Source: Caballeronia sp. M1242
GTDB lineage: Bacteria > Pseudomonadota > Gammaproteobacteria > Burkholderiales > Burkholderiaceae
Assembly (NCBI RefSeq): GCF_017220215.1
Contig: NZ_CP071132.1
Span: 310,001-374,000 of the forward strand
Direction: 5' to 3'
DNA length: 64,000 nucleotides
Position numbers and translations under genes: made by a program. Shown piece after piece: positions 52,720-61,997 of the stretch (within the stretch, counting starts at the first letter, position 1; each line of letters opens with the position of its first letter). The notes beneath the pieces were generated by a model. The model worked only from the letters and a program-made list of their open reading frames with translations. It was not told where the DNA came from and made no database searches.

Positions 52720-53718
52720 TCAGACCGCGCGCTTGCTGCGCCTGAACTGGTCGAACAGCACGGCGAGCAACAGAATGCCGCCGCGAATGAGGTATTGATA
52801 GAACGTCGGGACGTTGAGCAGGCTCATCGCGTCCTGCACCGCGCCCATGATGAGCACGCCGACGAGCACGCCCGAGATCGTCGCGACGCCGCCCGTCAGC
52901 GACACGCCGCCCAGCACGCACGCGGAAATCACGCCGAGTTCGAGCCCGACCGAGGTCTTCGGGTCGCCGAGACTCATGCGCGAGGCGAGCATGACGCCTG
53001 CGAAGCCGGTCACGAGCCCTTGCAACACGAACACGGTGATCTTGATGCGCGTGACCGGCAGGCCCGCGAGCACGGCCGCCTCGCTGTTGCCGCCGACGGC
53101 CAGCACGTTCTTGCCGAACACCGTCTTCTTCAGCAGGAAGCCGAACACGACGAAGCCGACGATGTTGCTCCAGATCGGATACGAGATGCCGAGGAACGAA
53201 CCGCCGCCGAGATCGAAGAACCGCTCTTCGGAGATCATTACGGCGTCGCCGTTGGACGTGAGGAACGCGAGACCGCGCACCGCTTCCATCATCGCGAGCG
53301 TCGCGATCAGCGAGTTGATCTTGAAGCGCGCGATCAGCACGCCGTTCACGAGTCCGACCGCGCCGCCCGCGAGAATGCCCGCCGCGACGCCGAGCATGAC
53401 GCTATGCGTCGCGGTGATGACGGTCGATGCCATCACCCCCGCGAACGCGACGATGGAGGCCACCGAGAGATCGACTTCGCCGAGCGCGAGCACGAACATC
53501 ATCGTGACCGCGATCGAGCCGATCAACGTCACCGAGAGCAGCAGCCCCTGAATATTGCGGGGCGTGAGAAAGCCCGGCACCGTGACGGAGAGCACCGCGA
53601 ACAGCACCAGGAACACCACGACGATGCCCGACTTGTTGATGAGGTCCCACATGCGCGCCTGCGAGGGCGCAATGGGCGCTTGAGCATCGCTCGTGGAGGA
53701 AGTGCCTGGAGTTTGCAT
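52720..53718 (-). CDS. araH: L-arabinose ABC transporter permease (AraH-like)
   Basis: A 332-residue membrane permease of the carbohydrate CUT2 family. About ten hydrophobic segments, with LALGEVDLSVASIVAFAGV, INSLIATLAMMEAVRGLAFL, VGGNSEAAVLAGLPV and LGGVSLTGGVATISG typical of RbsC/AraH proteins. Last gene of the arabinose operon. Works with AraG and AraF. The sugar is assigned by the neighbours. Confidence 0.9.
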   Translation of the reverse strand: MQTPGTSSTSDAQAPIAPSQARMWDLINKSGIVVVFLVLFAVLSVTVPGFLTPRNIQGLLLSVTLIGSIAVTMMFVLALGEVDLSVASIVAFAGVMASTVITATHSVMLGVAAGILAGGAVGLVNGVLIARFKINSLIATLAMMEAVRGLAFLTSNGDAVMISEERFFDLGGGSFLGISYPIWSNIVGFVVFGFLLKKTVFGKNVLAVGGNSEAAVLAGLPVTRIKITVFVLQGLVTGFAGVMLASRMSLGDPKTSVGLELGVISACVLGGVSLTGGVATISGVLVGVLIMGAVQDAMSLLNVPTFYQYLIRGGILLLAVLFDQFRRSKRAV

Positions 53719-53770
53719 GGCTTGGCTCTAATTCGTTTCGTCTTTCCGGGGCCGCCGCTGGGGTCAGCAG

Positions 53771-55306
53771 TCAGCGGGGCAATGCGAGCTTGATCAGTTC
53801 GTCCGGCGTCGCCTGCGACTTCGGCAGCGCGCCGGCAATGCGTCCTTCTTTCATCACGATGATGCGATCCGACACGCCGATCACTTCGGCCAGATCGCTC
53901 GATACGAGAATCACCGTGCGTCCCGCTTCGGCGAGCTCATACAAAAGGTTATAGATCTCGGCACGCGCGCCGACATCGATGCCGCGCGTGGGCTCGTCCA
54001 TCAGGAACACGTCGATGCGTTCCGCGAGCCAGCGCGAAAGAATCACCTTCTGCTGATTGCCGCCCGACAGCGTGCCGATAGCGGTTTCGCCGCTGCGCGT
54101 CTTGATTGCGAGCTTCGCGATGTATTCCTGCGCGAGCGCGCGCTCGCGGCGTGCATCGAGCAGGAAGCGCGCGGGGCTGAAATGACGGCGCGCGCTGATG
54201 TTGAGGTTGTCCGCGACGGACGCGATCGCGACGATGCCTTCCTGCTTGCGGTCTTCGGGGCACAGCGCGATGCCCGCGCGCACGGCATCGCGCGGGCTCG
54301 CAAACGACACGCGCTTGCCTTTGAGTTCGACGTGCCCTTCGCTCGCTTTCGTCGCGCCGTAGAGCAGCTTCATCAATTCGGAACGCCCTGCGCCGACGAG
54401 ACCGAAGAAGCCGAGAATCTCGCCGCGCCGCGCGCTGAACGACACCGGCTCGGAAAGGCCTGGCCCGAGCAACCCCTTTGCCTCGATCATCACGTCGCCG
54501 GCTTCGCGCGAGCGATAACCATAGACGTCCGCGATCGAACGGCCGACCATGCACGCGATCAGCCGGTCGCGCGAAAGGCCTGCGACGGATTCGAAGGTCT
54601 CGATGCGCCGGCCGTCGCGGAACACGGTCACGCGGTCGCACAGTTCATACACTTCGTCCATGCGATGCGTGACGTAGATGATCGCGCGTCCGTCGGCGCG
54701 AAGCGCGTCGATGATGCGGAACAGTTGCTTCGTCTCGCGCGCGGAGAGCGAGCTCGTCGGCTCGTCGAACGCGATCACGCGCGCATCGCGCATCAACGCC
54801 TTGCCGATCTCGATCATCTGCCGCTGGCCGATCGAGAGGTTCTTCACCGGCGTGCGCGGATCGATCCGTTCGCCGAGTCGTTCCAGTTCGGCCATCGCGC
54901 GTTTGACGAGCGCGCGTTCGTCGAGCACGCCCGCGCGATTCGGCAATTGCCCGAGCATCAGGTTCTCGGCCACCGTCAGTTCCGGCACGAGGTGCAGTTC
55001 CTGATAGATGATCGCAATGCCCGCAGCAATCGCCTCGCGCGTCGTCGTAAAGCGGTGTTCCGCGCCATTGAGCTTCAGCGTTCCCGCTTGCGGCTTGTTG
55101 ACGCCCGAAAGCACCTTGAGCAAGGTGGATTTGCCCGCGCCGTTCTCGCCCATCAAGCCGTGCACTTCGCCCGCGCGCACCGACAGCGACACGCCGTCGA
55201 GCGCGCGCACGCCCGGGAAGCTCACAGTGATGCCGTCGAGTTCCAGGTATGCGCCGCGCTCGCCGTGCGCCGGGGCGAGGGTCACGTCGTCCGTCGTCGT
55301 ATCCAT
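53771..55306 (-). CDS. araG: L-arabinose ABC transporter ATPase (AraG-like)
   Basis: A 511-residue ATPase with two nucleotide-binding domains. First half: GENGAGKST, LSIGQRQMIEIGKAL and VIAFDEPTSSL; second half: degenerate GLVGAGRSEL, LSGGNQQKVILSRWL and FLMDEPTRGIDVGA. This double layout is typical of CUT2 sugar importers. It lies 6 bp after araF and 52 bp before araH. Confidence 0.93.
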   Translation of the reverse strand: MDTTTDDVTLAPAHGERGAYLELDGITVSFPGVRALDGVSLSVRAGEVHGLMGENGAGKSTLLKVLSGVNKPQAGTLKLNGAEHRFTTTREAIAAGIAIIYQELHLVPELTVAENLMLGQLPNRAGVLDERALVKRAMAELERLGERIDPRTPVKNLSIGQRQMIEIGKALMRDARVIAFDEPTSSLSARETKQLFRIIDALRADGRAIIYVTHRMDEVYELCDRVTVFRDGRRIETFESVAGLSRDRLIACMVGRSIADVYGYRSREAGDVMIEAKGLLGPGLSEPVSFSARRGEILGFFGLVGAGRSELMKLLYGATKASEGHVELKGKRVSFASPRDAVRAGIALCPEDRKQEGIVAIASVADNLNISARRHFSPARFLLDARRERALAQEYIAKLAIKTRSGETAIGTLSGGNQQKVILSRWLAERIDVFLMDEPTRGIDVGARAEIYNLLYELAEAGRTVILVSSDLAEVIGVSDRIIVMKEGRIAGALPKSQATPDELIKLALPR

Positions 55307-55312
55307 GCGTGC

Positions 55313-56317
55313 TTAGATACCGAGTTCGGTACGCACGGACTTCCAGTTCTCACGCGTCATCAGCTTGCCCGTGGTTTGCGTGTCGGCGGGCGGCTGCTTG
55401 CCGCTGCGAATCCAGTCGACGAGATTCTGCGCGCTTTGCTTGCCGTGGTTGGTGGAGCTCACCGCGATGGTGCCGAAAAAGCCCGTCTGCTCTTTCTTCT
55501 GGAACTCGGCGAACGCTTCGCCCGCGCCGTTGATGCCCACGCCGATCACATCCGCCGAAGGAATATGCAGCTGTTCCGTGGCGCGAACGCCGCCCAGCAC
55601 GGACTCTTCGTTCAGCGCGAAGATCACCCACTTCTTGATGTTCGGATGTTGCGCGAGCACCGGCGATGCCGCGTTGAAGCCGCCTTCATCGTCCGTGGTC
55701 TTCTGCGGCGCGTCGAAGATGTTTTCCTTCTTGAAGCCGTTCGCGACGAGCGACTGCGTGGCGCCATCGGTGCGCAGCTTCGCCGTCGGAAGTTCGTAGT
55801 CCGTAATACGCAGCGCTCCGACTTCTTCCGGCTTCCAGCCGCGGCGCTTCATTTCGCCGGCAATGGCATCGCCGACCTGATTGCCGATCTTGAACGCCGA
55901 CATGCCGAGGTGCGGCACGTTCGAAAGCGGCTTGCCCGACGAATCGACGAGCTGGTCATCGACCGAAACGAACTTCATGTTGTAGCGCTTCGCGCGCGCG
56001 GCGATGGCCGGTCCCAGGCGCACGTCCGGCGCGCAGATCACGAAGCCCTGCGCGCCTTGCGCGCCGAGGTTGTCGATGGCCGCGAGCACTTTCTCGCCAT
56101 CCGGCGTGCCGATGTTCACCGACGTGAAGTTCTCTTTCTGTCCCAGCGCGGTCGAAGCCTTCTGCTCGTTGATGAACCATGCCTGCTCCGGCATCTTCAC
56201 GAGGAAGCCGATCTTGAGCGGCTCGTCGGCTTGCGCCGCGCCGTGAAGCGCGAAAGGCGCGACGCACATCGCGGCCATGATGGCGCGCAAGGTCAGGCGG
56301 CGAATTTGTTGGTTCAT
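55313..56317 (-). CDS. araF: L-arabinose-binding periplasmic protein (AraF-like)
   Basis: A 334-residue protein with a signal peptide (LTLRAIMAAMCVAPFALHG, AAQA, cleavage before DEPLK). LKIGFLVKMPEQAWFINEQK, FVICAPDVRLGPAIAARAK, VSVDDQLVDSSGKPL and NIKKWVIFALNEESVLGG match E. coli AraF closely as I recall it. Captures L-arabinose or related aldoses. An aggag box lies before the ATG. Confidence 0.92.
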   Translation of the reverse strand: MNQQIRRLTLRAIMAAMCVAPFALHGAAQADEPLKIGFLVKMPEQAWFINEQKASTALGQKENFTSVNIGTPDGEKVLAAIDNLGAQGAQGFVICAPDVRLGPAIAARAKRYNMKFVSVDDQLVDSSGKPLSNVPHLGMSAFKIGNQVGDAIAGEMKRRGWKPEEVGALRITDYELPTAKLRTDGATQSLVANGFKKENIFDAPQKTTDDEGGFNAASPVLAQHPNIKKWVIFALNEESVLGGVRATEQLHIPSADVIGVGINGAGEAFAEFQKKEQTGFFGTIAVSSTNHGKQSAQNLVDWIRSGKQPPADTQTTGKLMTRENWKSVRTELGI

Positions 56318-56362
56318 GACGTGTCTCCTTGGTCTGGCTTTTGTTGGTGAATGTCGTTTGAT

Positions 56363-57301
56363 TTAGCGGCCGAATGGCTCGGTTTCCACGTGTTTGCCTA
56401 ACAGAAATGCGTCCGCGACGAGCCTGAGCGGACGCACGTCCACATCGCTCTCGCCCCGTTCGATCAGTTCGCGGAACCGCTCATACAGCGCCGGATACTC
56501 GCGCTCCGGTCCGAGCGAAACGGCTTCGCCCGCGATCGACAGGCGCTTGCCGCCCTCGCGGATCGACAAACGGCCGCCGTCCGTATCGACATCGATGTCC
56601 CACTCCTCGACCGGGCCATGACGCCAGTCGAACGACGCGCGCACCGGCGCGCCGTTCGTATCGACGCAATCGAGCTCGGCGGCGATGGGCGTTGCGGTAT
56701 CGCGCGGAATGGTGAGCGTCGCCGCGCGCAATGCGATCTCGCGCGGCAGGATGCGCGTGACGATGGAAAGCGCGTTGATGCCCGGATCGAACACGCCGAG
56801 GCCGCCCGGCTCCCAGATCCATTGCTGGCCCGGATGCCAGCGTCGCACGTCTTCTTTCCAGCGTATTTCGACCGCGCGCACCGCGCCCGCTTCCTTCGAC
56901 GCAAGCCACGCACGCGCCGGCTCCACAGCGCTCGCAGCGCGCGAATGCCAGCTTGCGAAGAGCGTGCGGCCATGCGTTTGCGCGATGTCGCGCAATGCCT
57001 CGACTTCGCTCACGCTCGCGCCCGGCGGCTTTTCGAGCATCACATGCTTGCCCGCTTCGAGCGCGGCGCGTGCCTGCGCAAAGCGCACTTGCGGCGGCGC
57101 GCAGAGCGATACCGCATCGAGCGACGGCTCGGCGGCGAGCAACGCATCGAGGTCCGCGTAATTGCGCACGCCGTCGACGCTCGCGTTGCGGCTCGCGCAT
57201 GCGACGAGCTCGAAGCCGGGCTGCGCGGCAATGGCGGGCAGATGCTGGTCGCGCGCGATCTTGCCGATCCCCGCGACGGCGAGTTTATATGCCGATGTCA
57301 T
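56363..57301 (-). CDS. Gfo/Idh-family L-arabinose/D-galactose 1-dehydrogenase
   Basis: A 312-residue oxidoreductase from the ATG at 57301. Rossmann motif LAVAGIGKIARDQHLPAI, LCAPPQVRF, the family motif MLEKPPGAS (catalytic Lys in EKP) and PGGLGVFDPGINALSI place it with bacterial L-arabinose and D-galactose 1-dehydrogenases. It oxidises the sugar to the lactone in the oxidative arabinose pathway. The dehydratase gene ends 14 bp upstream. A lactonase for the next step is not in this operon. Confidence 0.88.
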   Translation of the reverse strand: MTSAYKLAVAGIGKIARDQHLPAIAAQPGFELVACASRNASVDGVRNYADLDALLAAEPSLDAVSLCAPPQVRFAQARAALEAGKHVMLEKPPGASVSEVEALRDIAQTHGRTLFASWHSRAASAVEPARAWLASKEAGAVRAVEIRWKEDVRRWHPGQQWIWEPGGLGVFDPGINALSIVTRILPREIALRAATLTIPRDTATPIAAELDCVDTNGAPVRASFDWRHGPVEEWDIDVDTDGGRLSIREGGKRLSIAGEAVSLGPEREYPALYERFRELIERGESDVDVRPLRLVADAFLLGKHVETEPFGR

Positions 57302-57315
57302 GCGTATCCTCGTGG

Positions 57316-59049
57316 TCAATGCGAGTGGCGTGGCACCGCTGCTCCGCGCTTGCCGACGAGGAAGTCCAGGTCGCAACCTTCGTCTGCCTGAAGAACGTGA
57401 TCGACGTACAGGCGCTGATAACCGCCATCGCCATGCACGCGCGGCGGCACGCGACCGCTCATGCGGCTCGCCAGCTCTTCGTCGCTGATGTCGAGATGCA
57501 GCGTGCCCGCATCGCAGTCGAGCTCGATCCAGTCGCCATCGCGCACGGCGGCAAGCGGACCACCGGCCGCCGCTTCCGGCGCGACGTGCAGCACCACCGT
57601 GCCGTAAGCGGTGCCGCTCATGCGTGCATCGGAAATACGGACCATGTCCTTCACGCCCTGGCGCAACAGCTTCGGCGGCAGACCCATGTTGCCGACTTCG
57701 GCCATGCCGGGATAACCCTTCGGTCCGCAGTTCTTCATCACGAGCACGCAGTCCTTGTCCACATCGAGCGATTCGTCGACGATGCGCTCCTTATAGTGTT
57801 CGAGGTTCTCGAACACGACCGCGCGTCCGCGGTGCTTGAGCAGTTCGGGCGTCGCTGCCGACGGCTTCAGCACGGCGCCGCGCGGCGCGAGATTACCGCG
57901 CAACACGCGAATGCCGCCATCCTGAATGAGCGGGTTGCTCAGTTCGCGAATCACTTCATCGTTCGTATTTGGCGCGTTCTTCACGTTCTCCCAAAGCGAT
58001 TTGCCGTTCACCGTCAATGCATCGGGATGCGGCAACAGGTTCGCTTCGCCCAGGCGCCTCAGCACGGCGGGCAGGCCGCCCGCGTAATAGAACTCTTCCA
58101 TCAGGAAGCGGCCCGAGGGCATCAAGTCCACGATGGTCGGCGTGTCGCGACCGATGCGCGTCCAGTCTTCCAGTTCGAGCGGCACGCCGATACGGCCTGC
58201 AATCGCCTTCAGGTGAATGACCGCGTTCGTCGAGCCGCCGATAGCCGCGTTCGTGCGGATCGCGTTCTCGAATGCTTCGCGGGTCAGAATCTTCGACAAC
58301 GTGAGGCCTTCGAGCGCCATCTCCACGATGCGAATGCCCGACATGTGCGCGAGCACGTAGCGGCGCGCATCCACGGCCGGGATCGCCGCGTTGTGCGGCA
58401 GCGATGTGCCGAGCGCCTCGGCCATGCAGGCCATCGTGGAAGCGGTGCCCATCGTGTTGCAGGTTCCCGCCGAACGCGACATGCCGCCTTCCGCCGAGAG
58501 GAACTGATGCAGGTCGATCTCGCCCGCCTTAAGCGATTCATGCAGTTGCCACACGGCCGTGCCCGAGCCGATGTCCTTGCCATTGAGCTTGCCGTTCAAC
58601 ATCGGCCCGCCCGTCACGACGATAGCGGGCACGTCGCAACTCGCCGCGCCCATCAAGAGCGCGGGCGTGGTCTTGTCGCAGCCGGTGAGCAGCACGACTG
58701 CATCGATCGGATTGCCGCGAATGGCTTCTTCCACGTCCATTGCCGCGAGATTGCGCGTGAGCATCGCGGTCGGGCGCAGATTCGATTCGCCATTGGAAAA
58801 CACGGGGAATTCCACGGGAAAGCCGCCCGCCTCGTAGACGCCGCGCTTCACGTGTTCGGCGATCTTGCGAAAGTGCGCATTGCACGGCGTGAGTTCAGAC
58901 CACGTATTGCAGATGCCGATGACCGGCCTGCCGTCGAACTCGTGATCGGGAATCCCTTGATTCTTCATCCAGCTTCGGTACATGAAGCCGTTCTTGTCGG
59001 CGGTGCCGAACCATTCTTGGGAGCGCAGCTTGGGCTTCGATGCCGACAT
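57316..59049 (-). CDS. L-arabinonate dehydratase (IlvD/Edd family)
   Basis: A 577-residue iron-sulfur dehydratase that converts L-arabinonate to 2-keto-3-deoxy-L-arabinonate. Cluster cysteines at 56 (TPCNAH), 124 (TGCDKT) and 197 (AGTCNTMG) match the spacing of sugar-acid dehydratases such as the Rhizobium L-arabinonate enzyme. The family motif GGSTNAVIHLKAIAGR is present. First gene of the arabinose operon, divergent from the LysR regulator across a 119-bp spacer. Confidence 0.9.
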   Translation of the reverse strand: MSASKPKLRSQEWFGTADKNGFMYRSWMKNQGIPDHEFDGRPVIGICNTWSELTPCNAHFRKIAEHVKRGVYEAGGFPVEFPVFSNGESNLRPTAMLTRNLAAMDVEEAIRGNPIDAVVLLTGCDKTTPALLMGAASCDVPAIVVTGGPMLNGKLNGKDIGSGTAVWQLHESLKAGEIDLHQFLSAEGGMSRSAGTCNTMGTASTMACMAEALGTSLPHNAAIPAVDARRYVLAHMSGIRIVEMALEGLTLSKILTREAFENAIRTNAAIGGSTNAVIHLKAIAGRIGVPLELEDWTRIGRDTPTIVDLMPSGRFLMEEFYYAGGLPAVLRRLGEANLLPHPDALTVNGKSLWENVKNAPNTNDEVIRELSNPLIQDGGIRVLRGNLAPRGAVLKPSAATPELLKHRGRAVVFENLEHYKERIVDESLDVDKDCVLVMKNCGPKGYPGMAEVGNMGLPPKLLRQGVKDMVRISDARMSGTAYGTVVLHVAPEAAAGGPLAAVRDGDWIELDCDAGTLHLDISDEELASRMSGRVPPRVHGDGGYQRLYVDHVLQADEGCDLDFLVGKRGAAVPRHSH

Positions 59050-59168
59050 GTGTTTCGTCCTGGTTCATAACGCGATTGCCGCGAAGTCTATGAGGGCGCG
59101 TGATAATCTACTAATGAATTGTTCGACGCCATCGATACCCGAAACGGCATTCGTAGAAACCCCTAAAA

Positions 59169-60125
59169 ATGTTGCTGAATTCGACCCCCTGGTACATCCG
59201 CAGCCGGCTCAAGACGCGGCAGTTGATGCTCGTCGTCGCGCTCGTGGAGGAAGGCAACATTCATCGCGCGGCGGCCGTGCTTCATATGACGCAACCGGCC
59301 GCGTCGAAGCTCTTGCGCGAACTGGAAGAAACGCTCGGCGTGACGCTTTTCGAGCGTGAACCGCGCGGCATGCGCGCCACGCTGTACGGCGAAGCCATCG
59401 TGCGTCACGCGCGCGCGGTGCTCGGCAGCCTCGATCAGGCGCAGGAAGAACTCGTCGCGCTGAAGACGGGCCGGCTCGGGCATGTGGCGATCGGCGCGAT
59501 CACGTCGCCGGGCGTGCGGCTCTTGCCTGCCGCTGTCGCTTCGGTCAAGCGGCAGCATGCGGATATCCGCATCTCCGTCGAGATCGATACCAGCAACGTG
59601 CTGCTCGAGCGCCTCGCGCAGGACAAGCTGGATATCGTCATCGGAAGGCTTTCAGTCGAACACGACAAGCTGCGGCTTCGTTACGAACCGCTGACGGGCG
59701 AACCGGTGCGCGCGCTCGTGCGTGCCGGTCATCCGCTGCTGAACGCGCCGGCGTTGACGCTCGCCGACGTCCAGCCGTGCGAATGGCTCGTGCCGCCGGC
59801 GGGCAGCGTATTGCGGCATCGCTTCGAACTGATGTTTCAGCGCGCCAGTCTGCCGCCGCCGTCGAACGTGGTCGAGACGGCAGCAATTCTTTTCATCACG
59901 CGCCTCTTGGAGCAGAGCGACATGATCGCGGTGCTCGCGGAAGACGTGGCGCTTTACTATGCGCAGCACGGCATGGCCGCGGTGCTGCCCTTGCCGATGG
60001 AATGTCAGATGGACGACTTCGGCATCGTCACGCGCGCCGACCGTCTCTTTGCGCCCGCCACGAGCGTGATGGTCGATGCGCTGCGCGCCACTGCCGCCGA
60101 CGTGTACGAGAGCGCATCGCGCTAG
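59169..60125 (+). CDS. LysR family regulator, GbpR-like
   Basis: A 318-residue LTTR. HTH at about 16-75 (LMLVVALVEEGNIHRAAAVL, TQPAASKLLRELEETLGVTL) and effector domain at about 100-310. It resembles GbpR of Agrobacterium and Azospirillum, which controls a sugar-binding protein in response to arabinose, fucose or galactose. Divergent from the arabinose operon, so it probably controls it. Its stop overlaps the beta-lactamase stop by four bases on the opposite strand. Confidence 0.9.
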   Translation: MLLNSTPWYIRSRLKTRQLMLVVALVEEGNIHRAAAVLHMTQPAASKLLRELEETLGVTLFEREPRGMRATLYGEAIVRHARAVLGSLDQAQEELVALKTGRLGHVAIGAITSPGVRLLPAAVASVKRQHADIRISVEIDTSNVLLERLAQDKLDIVIGRLSVEHDKLRLRYEPLTGEPVRALVRAGHPLLNAPALTLADVQPCEWLVPPAGSVLRHRFELMFQRASLPPPSNVVETAAILFITRLLEQSDMIAVLAEDVALYYAQHGMAAVLPLPMECQMDDFGIVTRADRLFAPATSVMVDALRATAADVYESASR

Positions 60126-61300
60126 GGTTTCGTCTTTCCGTCTGCCAGCGCCGTCACGATCGCATAGGCGGCTCGCACGCGATCCGCGTTCGGTATGTTC
60201 TTGTTGCCCAGCATGACGATGCCCACATGCTTCGCCGGAACGAAAGCGACGTACGCGCCAAAGCCGTTGGTCGAGCCGGTCTTGTTGATCCAGACGTCGC
60301 CGCGCGGCGCTTGCGGCGGGTCGATGCGCTCGGCGGCGTGGCCATCGACGATCATCGAGGGGCCGTTGCCATCGAGCAAGGCGGTCAGCGGCGCGGGATA
60401 CGGATACTGTTCCCAGACGAGGTCTTGCGTCATCGGTCCCGACTGGAAGTACGCCGTATGCGTGGCCGTGATCGCGCTCTGCAGCGTGGCATCGACATGC
60501 GCGGCGTCATTCATGTTGGCTTGCAGGAAGCGCGTCATATCCTCTGCCGTCGATCGCACGCCGTACGCTTCGGATGCAAGCACGCCCGGATTCATGCGCA
60601 CGGGCTTGCCGTCCTTGGCATAACCTTCGGCATAGTCGCCCATGCGAGCGGGCGGCACCTGCATATAACTATGGCTCATGCCTAGCTTCGCAAAGATGCG
60701 TTGCTCGATGAGCGTGTCGAAATCCTGCCCCATGCTTTTTGCCGTGATAAGTCCGAGCGTGCCGATGCCCGGATTCGCATACGTCCTGTAAGTGCCCGGC
60801 GCATGGCGCGGTTTCCAGCCCTTGAAGTACTGCATGAGTTGCGCGTTGTCGTGGACTTCATCGGGCACTTGCAAGGGCAAGCCGCCCGGCGTGTGCGTGC
60901 CGAGATTCAAGAGCGTCACGTCGTCGCCGAACGCGCTGCCGCGCAACTCGGGCAAGTACTTGCCGACCGAATCGCTCAGTGAGAGATGCCCGGTCTCCTG
61001 CGCATACGATGCGAGCGTAGCGGTGAACGTCTTGCTGATCGAGCCGAGTTCGAACAAGGTGTCGCGCGTAACGGGCGTGCCGCTTTCCTTGGAAGCCACG
61101 CCGTAATCGAAGACGTAAGGCTTGCCTTCCACGACGATGCCTATTGCCATGCCCGCGATGCCGTCGCGCGCCATCAAGGGCATGACGGTCTCATCGACGA
61201 TGTGCTTGATGTCATCACGGCTCATGCTCGCCGGCTGACTGAAGACGGATAACGAGCACGTGGAAAGGAGAGCCGCTGCGAACAGCGTTTGGAGTTTCAT
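60122..61300 (-). CDS. Class C (AmpC-type) serine beta-lactamase
   Basis: A 392-residue periplasmic enzyme with a signal peptide (LFAAALLSTCSLSVFSQ). The three active-site motifs are intact: SISK (Ser87 to Lys90), YAN (174-176) and KTG (340-342), in the order and spacing of class C enzymes; the YAN triad also occurs in E. coli AmpC. It hydrolyses beta-lactams, mainly cephalosporins. No divergent AmpR gene is present, so regulation differs from the inducible Enterobacter system. Spectrum cannot be told. Confidence 0.9.
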   Translation of the reverse strand: MKLQTLFAAALLSTCSLSVFSQPASMSRDDIKHIVDETVMPLMARDGIAGMAIGIVVEGKPYVFDYGVASKESGTPVTRDTLFELGSISKTFTATLASYAQETGHLSLSDSVGKYLPELRGSAFGDDVTLLNLGTHTPGGLPLQVPDEVHDNAQLMQYFKGWKPRHAPGTYRTYANPGIGTLGLITAKSMGQDFDTLIEQRIFAKLGMSHSYMQVPPARMGDYAEGYAKDGKPVRMNPGVLASEAYGVRSTAEDMTRFLQANMNDAAHVDATLQSAITATHTAYFQSGPMTQDLVWEQYPYPAPLTALLDGNGPSMIVDGHAAERIDPPQAPRGDVWINKTGSTNGFGAYVAFVPAKHVGIVMLGNKNIPNADRVRAAYAIVTALADGKTKP

Positions 61301-61458
61301 TGTTCAAGTCCTTTGCTTCTGGTACGGGAGCATACTGAATCTTTGGCCGAAGCGGCCGCGCGCCGTGGCGAGACCATCCGCCCTTTCCGCGTCCGCCACA
61401 ATCGCGCGTGATTCGCCGCTCCCCTCTCAACGCAAGCAAGCGAAGAAACATAAATTGA

Positions 61459-61491
61459 TAGCACGCTAACGAATAAAACAATCGCTATAAT
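61459..61491 (+). promoter_or_regulatory. Candidate promoter and MarR-type dyad before marR
   Basis: A dyad TAGCACGCTA (61459-61468) is followed by a consensus -10 TATAAT (61486-61491). The ATG at 61500 is eight bases after the -10, with no ribosome site, so the mRNA may be leaderless. The -35 is weak. Autoregulation by MarR is inferred. Confidence 0.45.
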
Positions 61492-61499
61492 CCCGGCCC

Positions 61500-61997
61500 A
61501 TGACTCCCATTGATCTTTTGCGCCGGTCAGTCAGTAGCACGCTCGTGCTGGCAGCGCGCCGCTGGCGGCGCACGAGCCACGGCGTGCTCGCGTCGTATGG
61601 CGTATCGGAGGCGTGCGCGGTGCCGTTGCTCACCGCGAACCGGCTTGGCGAAGCGGTGCGGCAGGTCACGCTCGCCGAGCACGTCGGCATCGAAGGACCG
61701 TCGCTCGTCAGATTGCTGGACCAGTTATGCGCGGCCGGCCTCGTGCGGCGCGACGAAGATCCCGAGGACAAGCGCGCCAAGACCATCACGTTGACGGACG
61801 AGGGCCGCGCCGTGACCGCGCGCATGGAAGAGCGTCTCGTCTCGCTGCGCGCCCGCTTGCTCGAGGACGTGAGCCGCGAAGATCTGGAAACCACGCTGCG
61901 CGTGCTCAATGCATTCACGGCTTCTCATGCGTCGCTCGATGCACAGGCAGTCACGGCGGCGCTCGCGAGCAACAAGAGCCGGGCCGACGCGCCATGA
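61500..61997 (+). CDS. MarR family transcriptional regulator
   Basis: A 165-residue winged-helix regulator. The HTH and wing are seen in VTLAEHVGIEGPSLVRLLDQ and LVRRDEDPEDKRAKTITLTD, typical of MarR. Its stop overlaps the start of the FUSC exporter gene (ATGA), so they form one operon. A phenolic acid is the likely ligand by context. Divergent from the beta-lactamase across a 199-bp spacer. Confidence 0.9.
   Translation: MTPIDLLRRSVSSTLVLAARRWRRTSHGVLASYGVSEACAVPLLTANRLGEAVRQVTLAEHVGIEGPSLVRLLDQLCAAGLVRRDEDPEDKRAKTITLTDEGRAVTARMEERLVSLRARLLEDVSREDLETTLRVLNAFTASHASLDAQAVTAALASNKSRADAP

Noticed and set aside
52237..53793. A 518-codon plus-strand frame rich in His, Arg, Asp and Glu
   Set aside because: Composition reflects the reverse complement of membrane-protein codons of araH; not a metal-binding protein.
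54182..56350. A 722-codon plus-strand frame opposite araG and araF
   Set aside because: Antisense shadow: Arg/Ala/His-rich and crossing two real genes on the other strand.
56953..59070. A 705-codon plus-strand frame opposite the dehydratase
   Set aside because: Antisense shadow; the dehydratase frame has all cluster cysteines.
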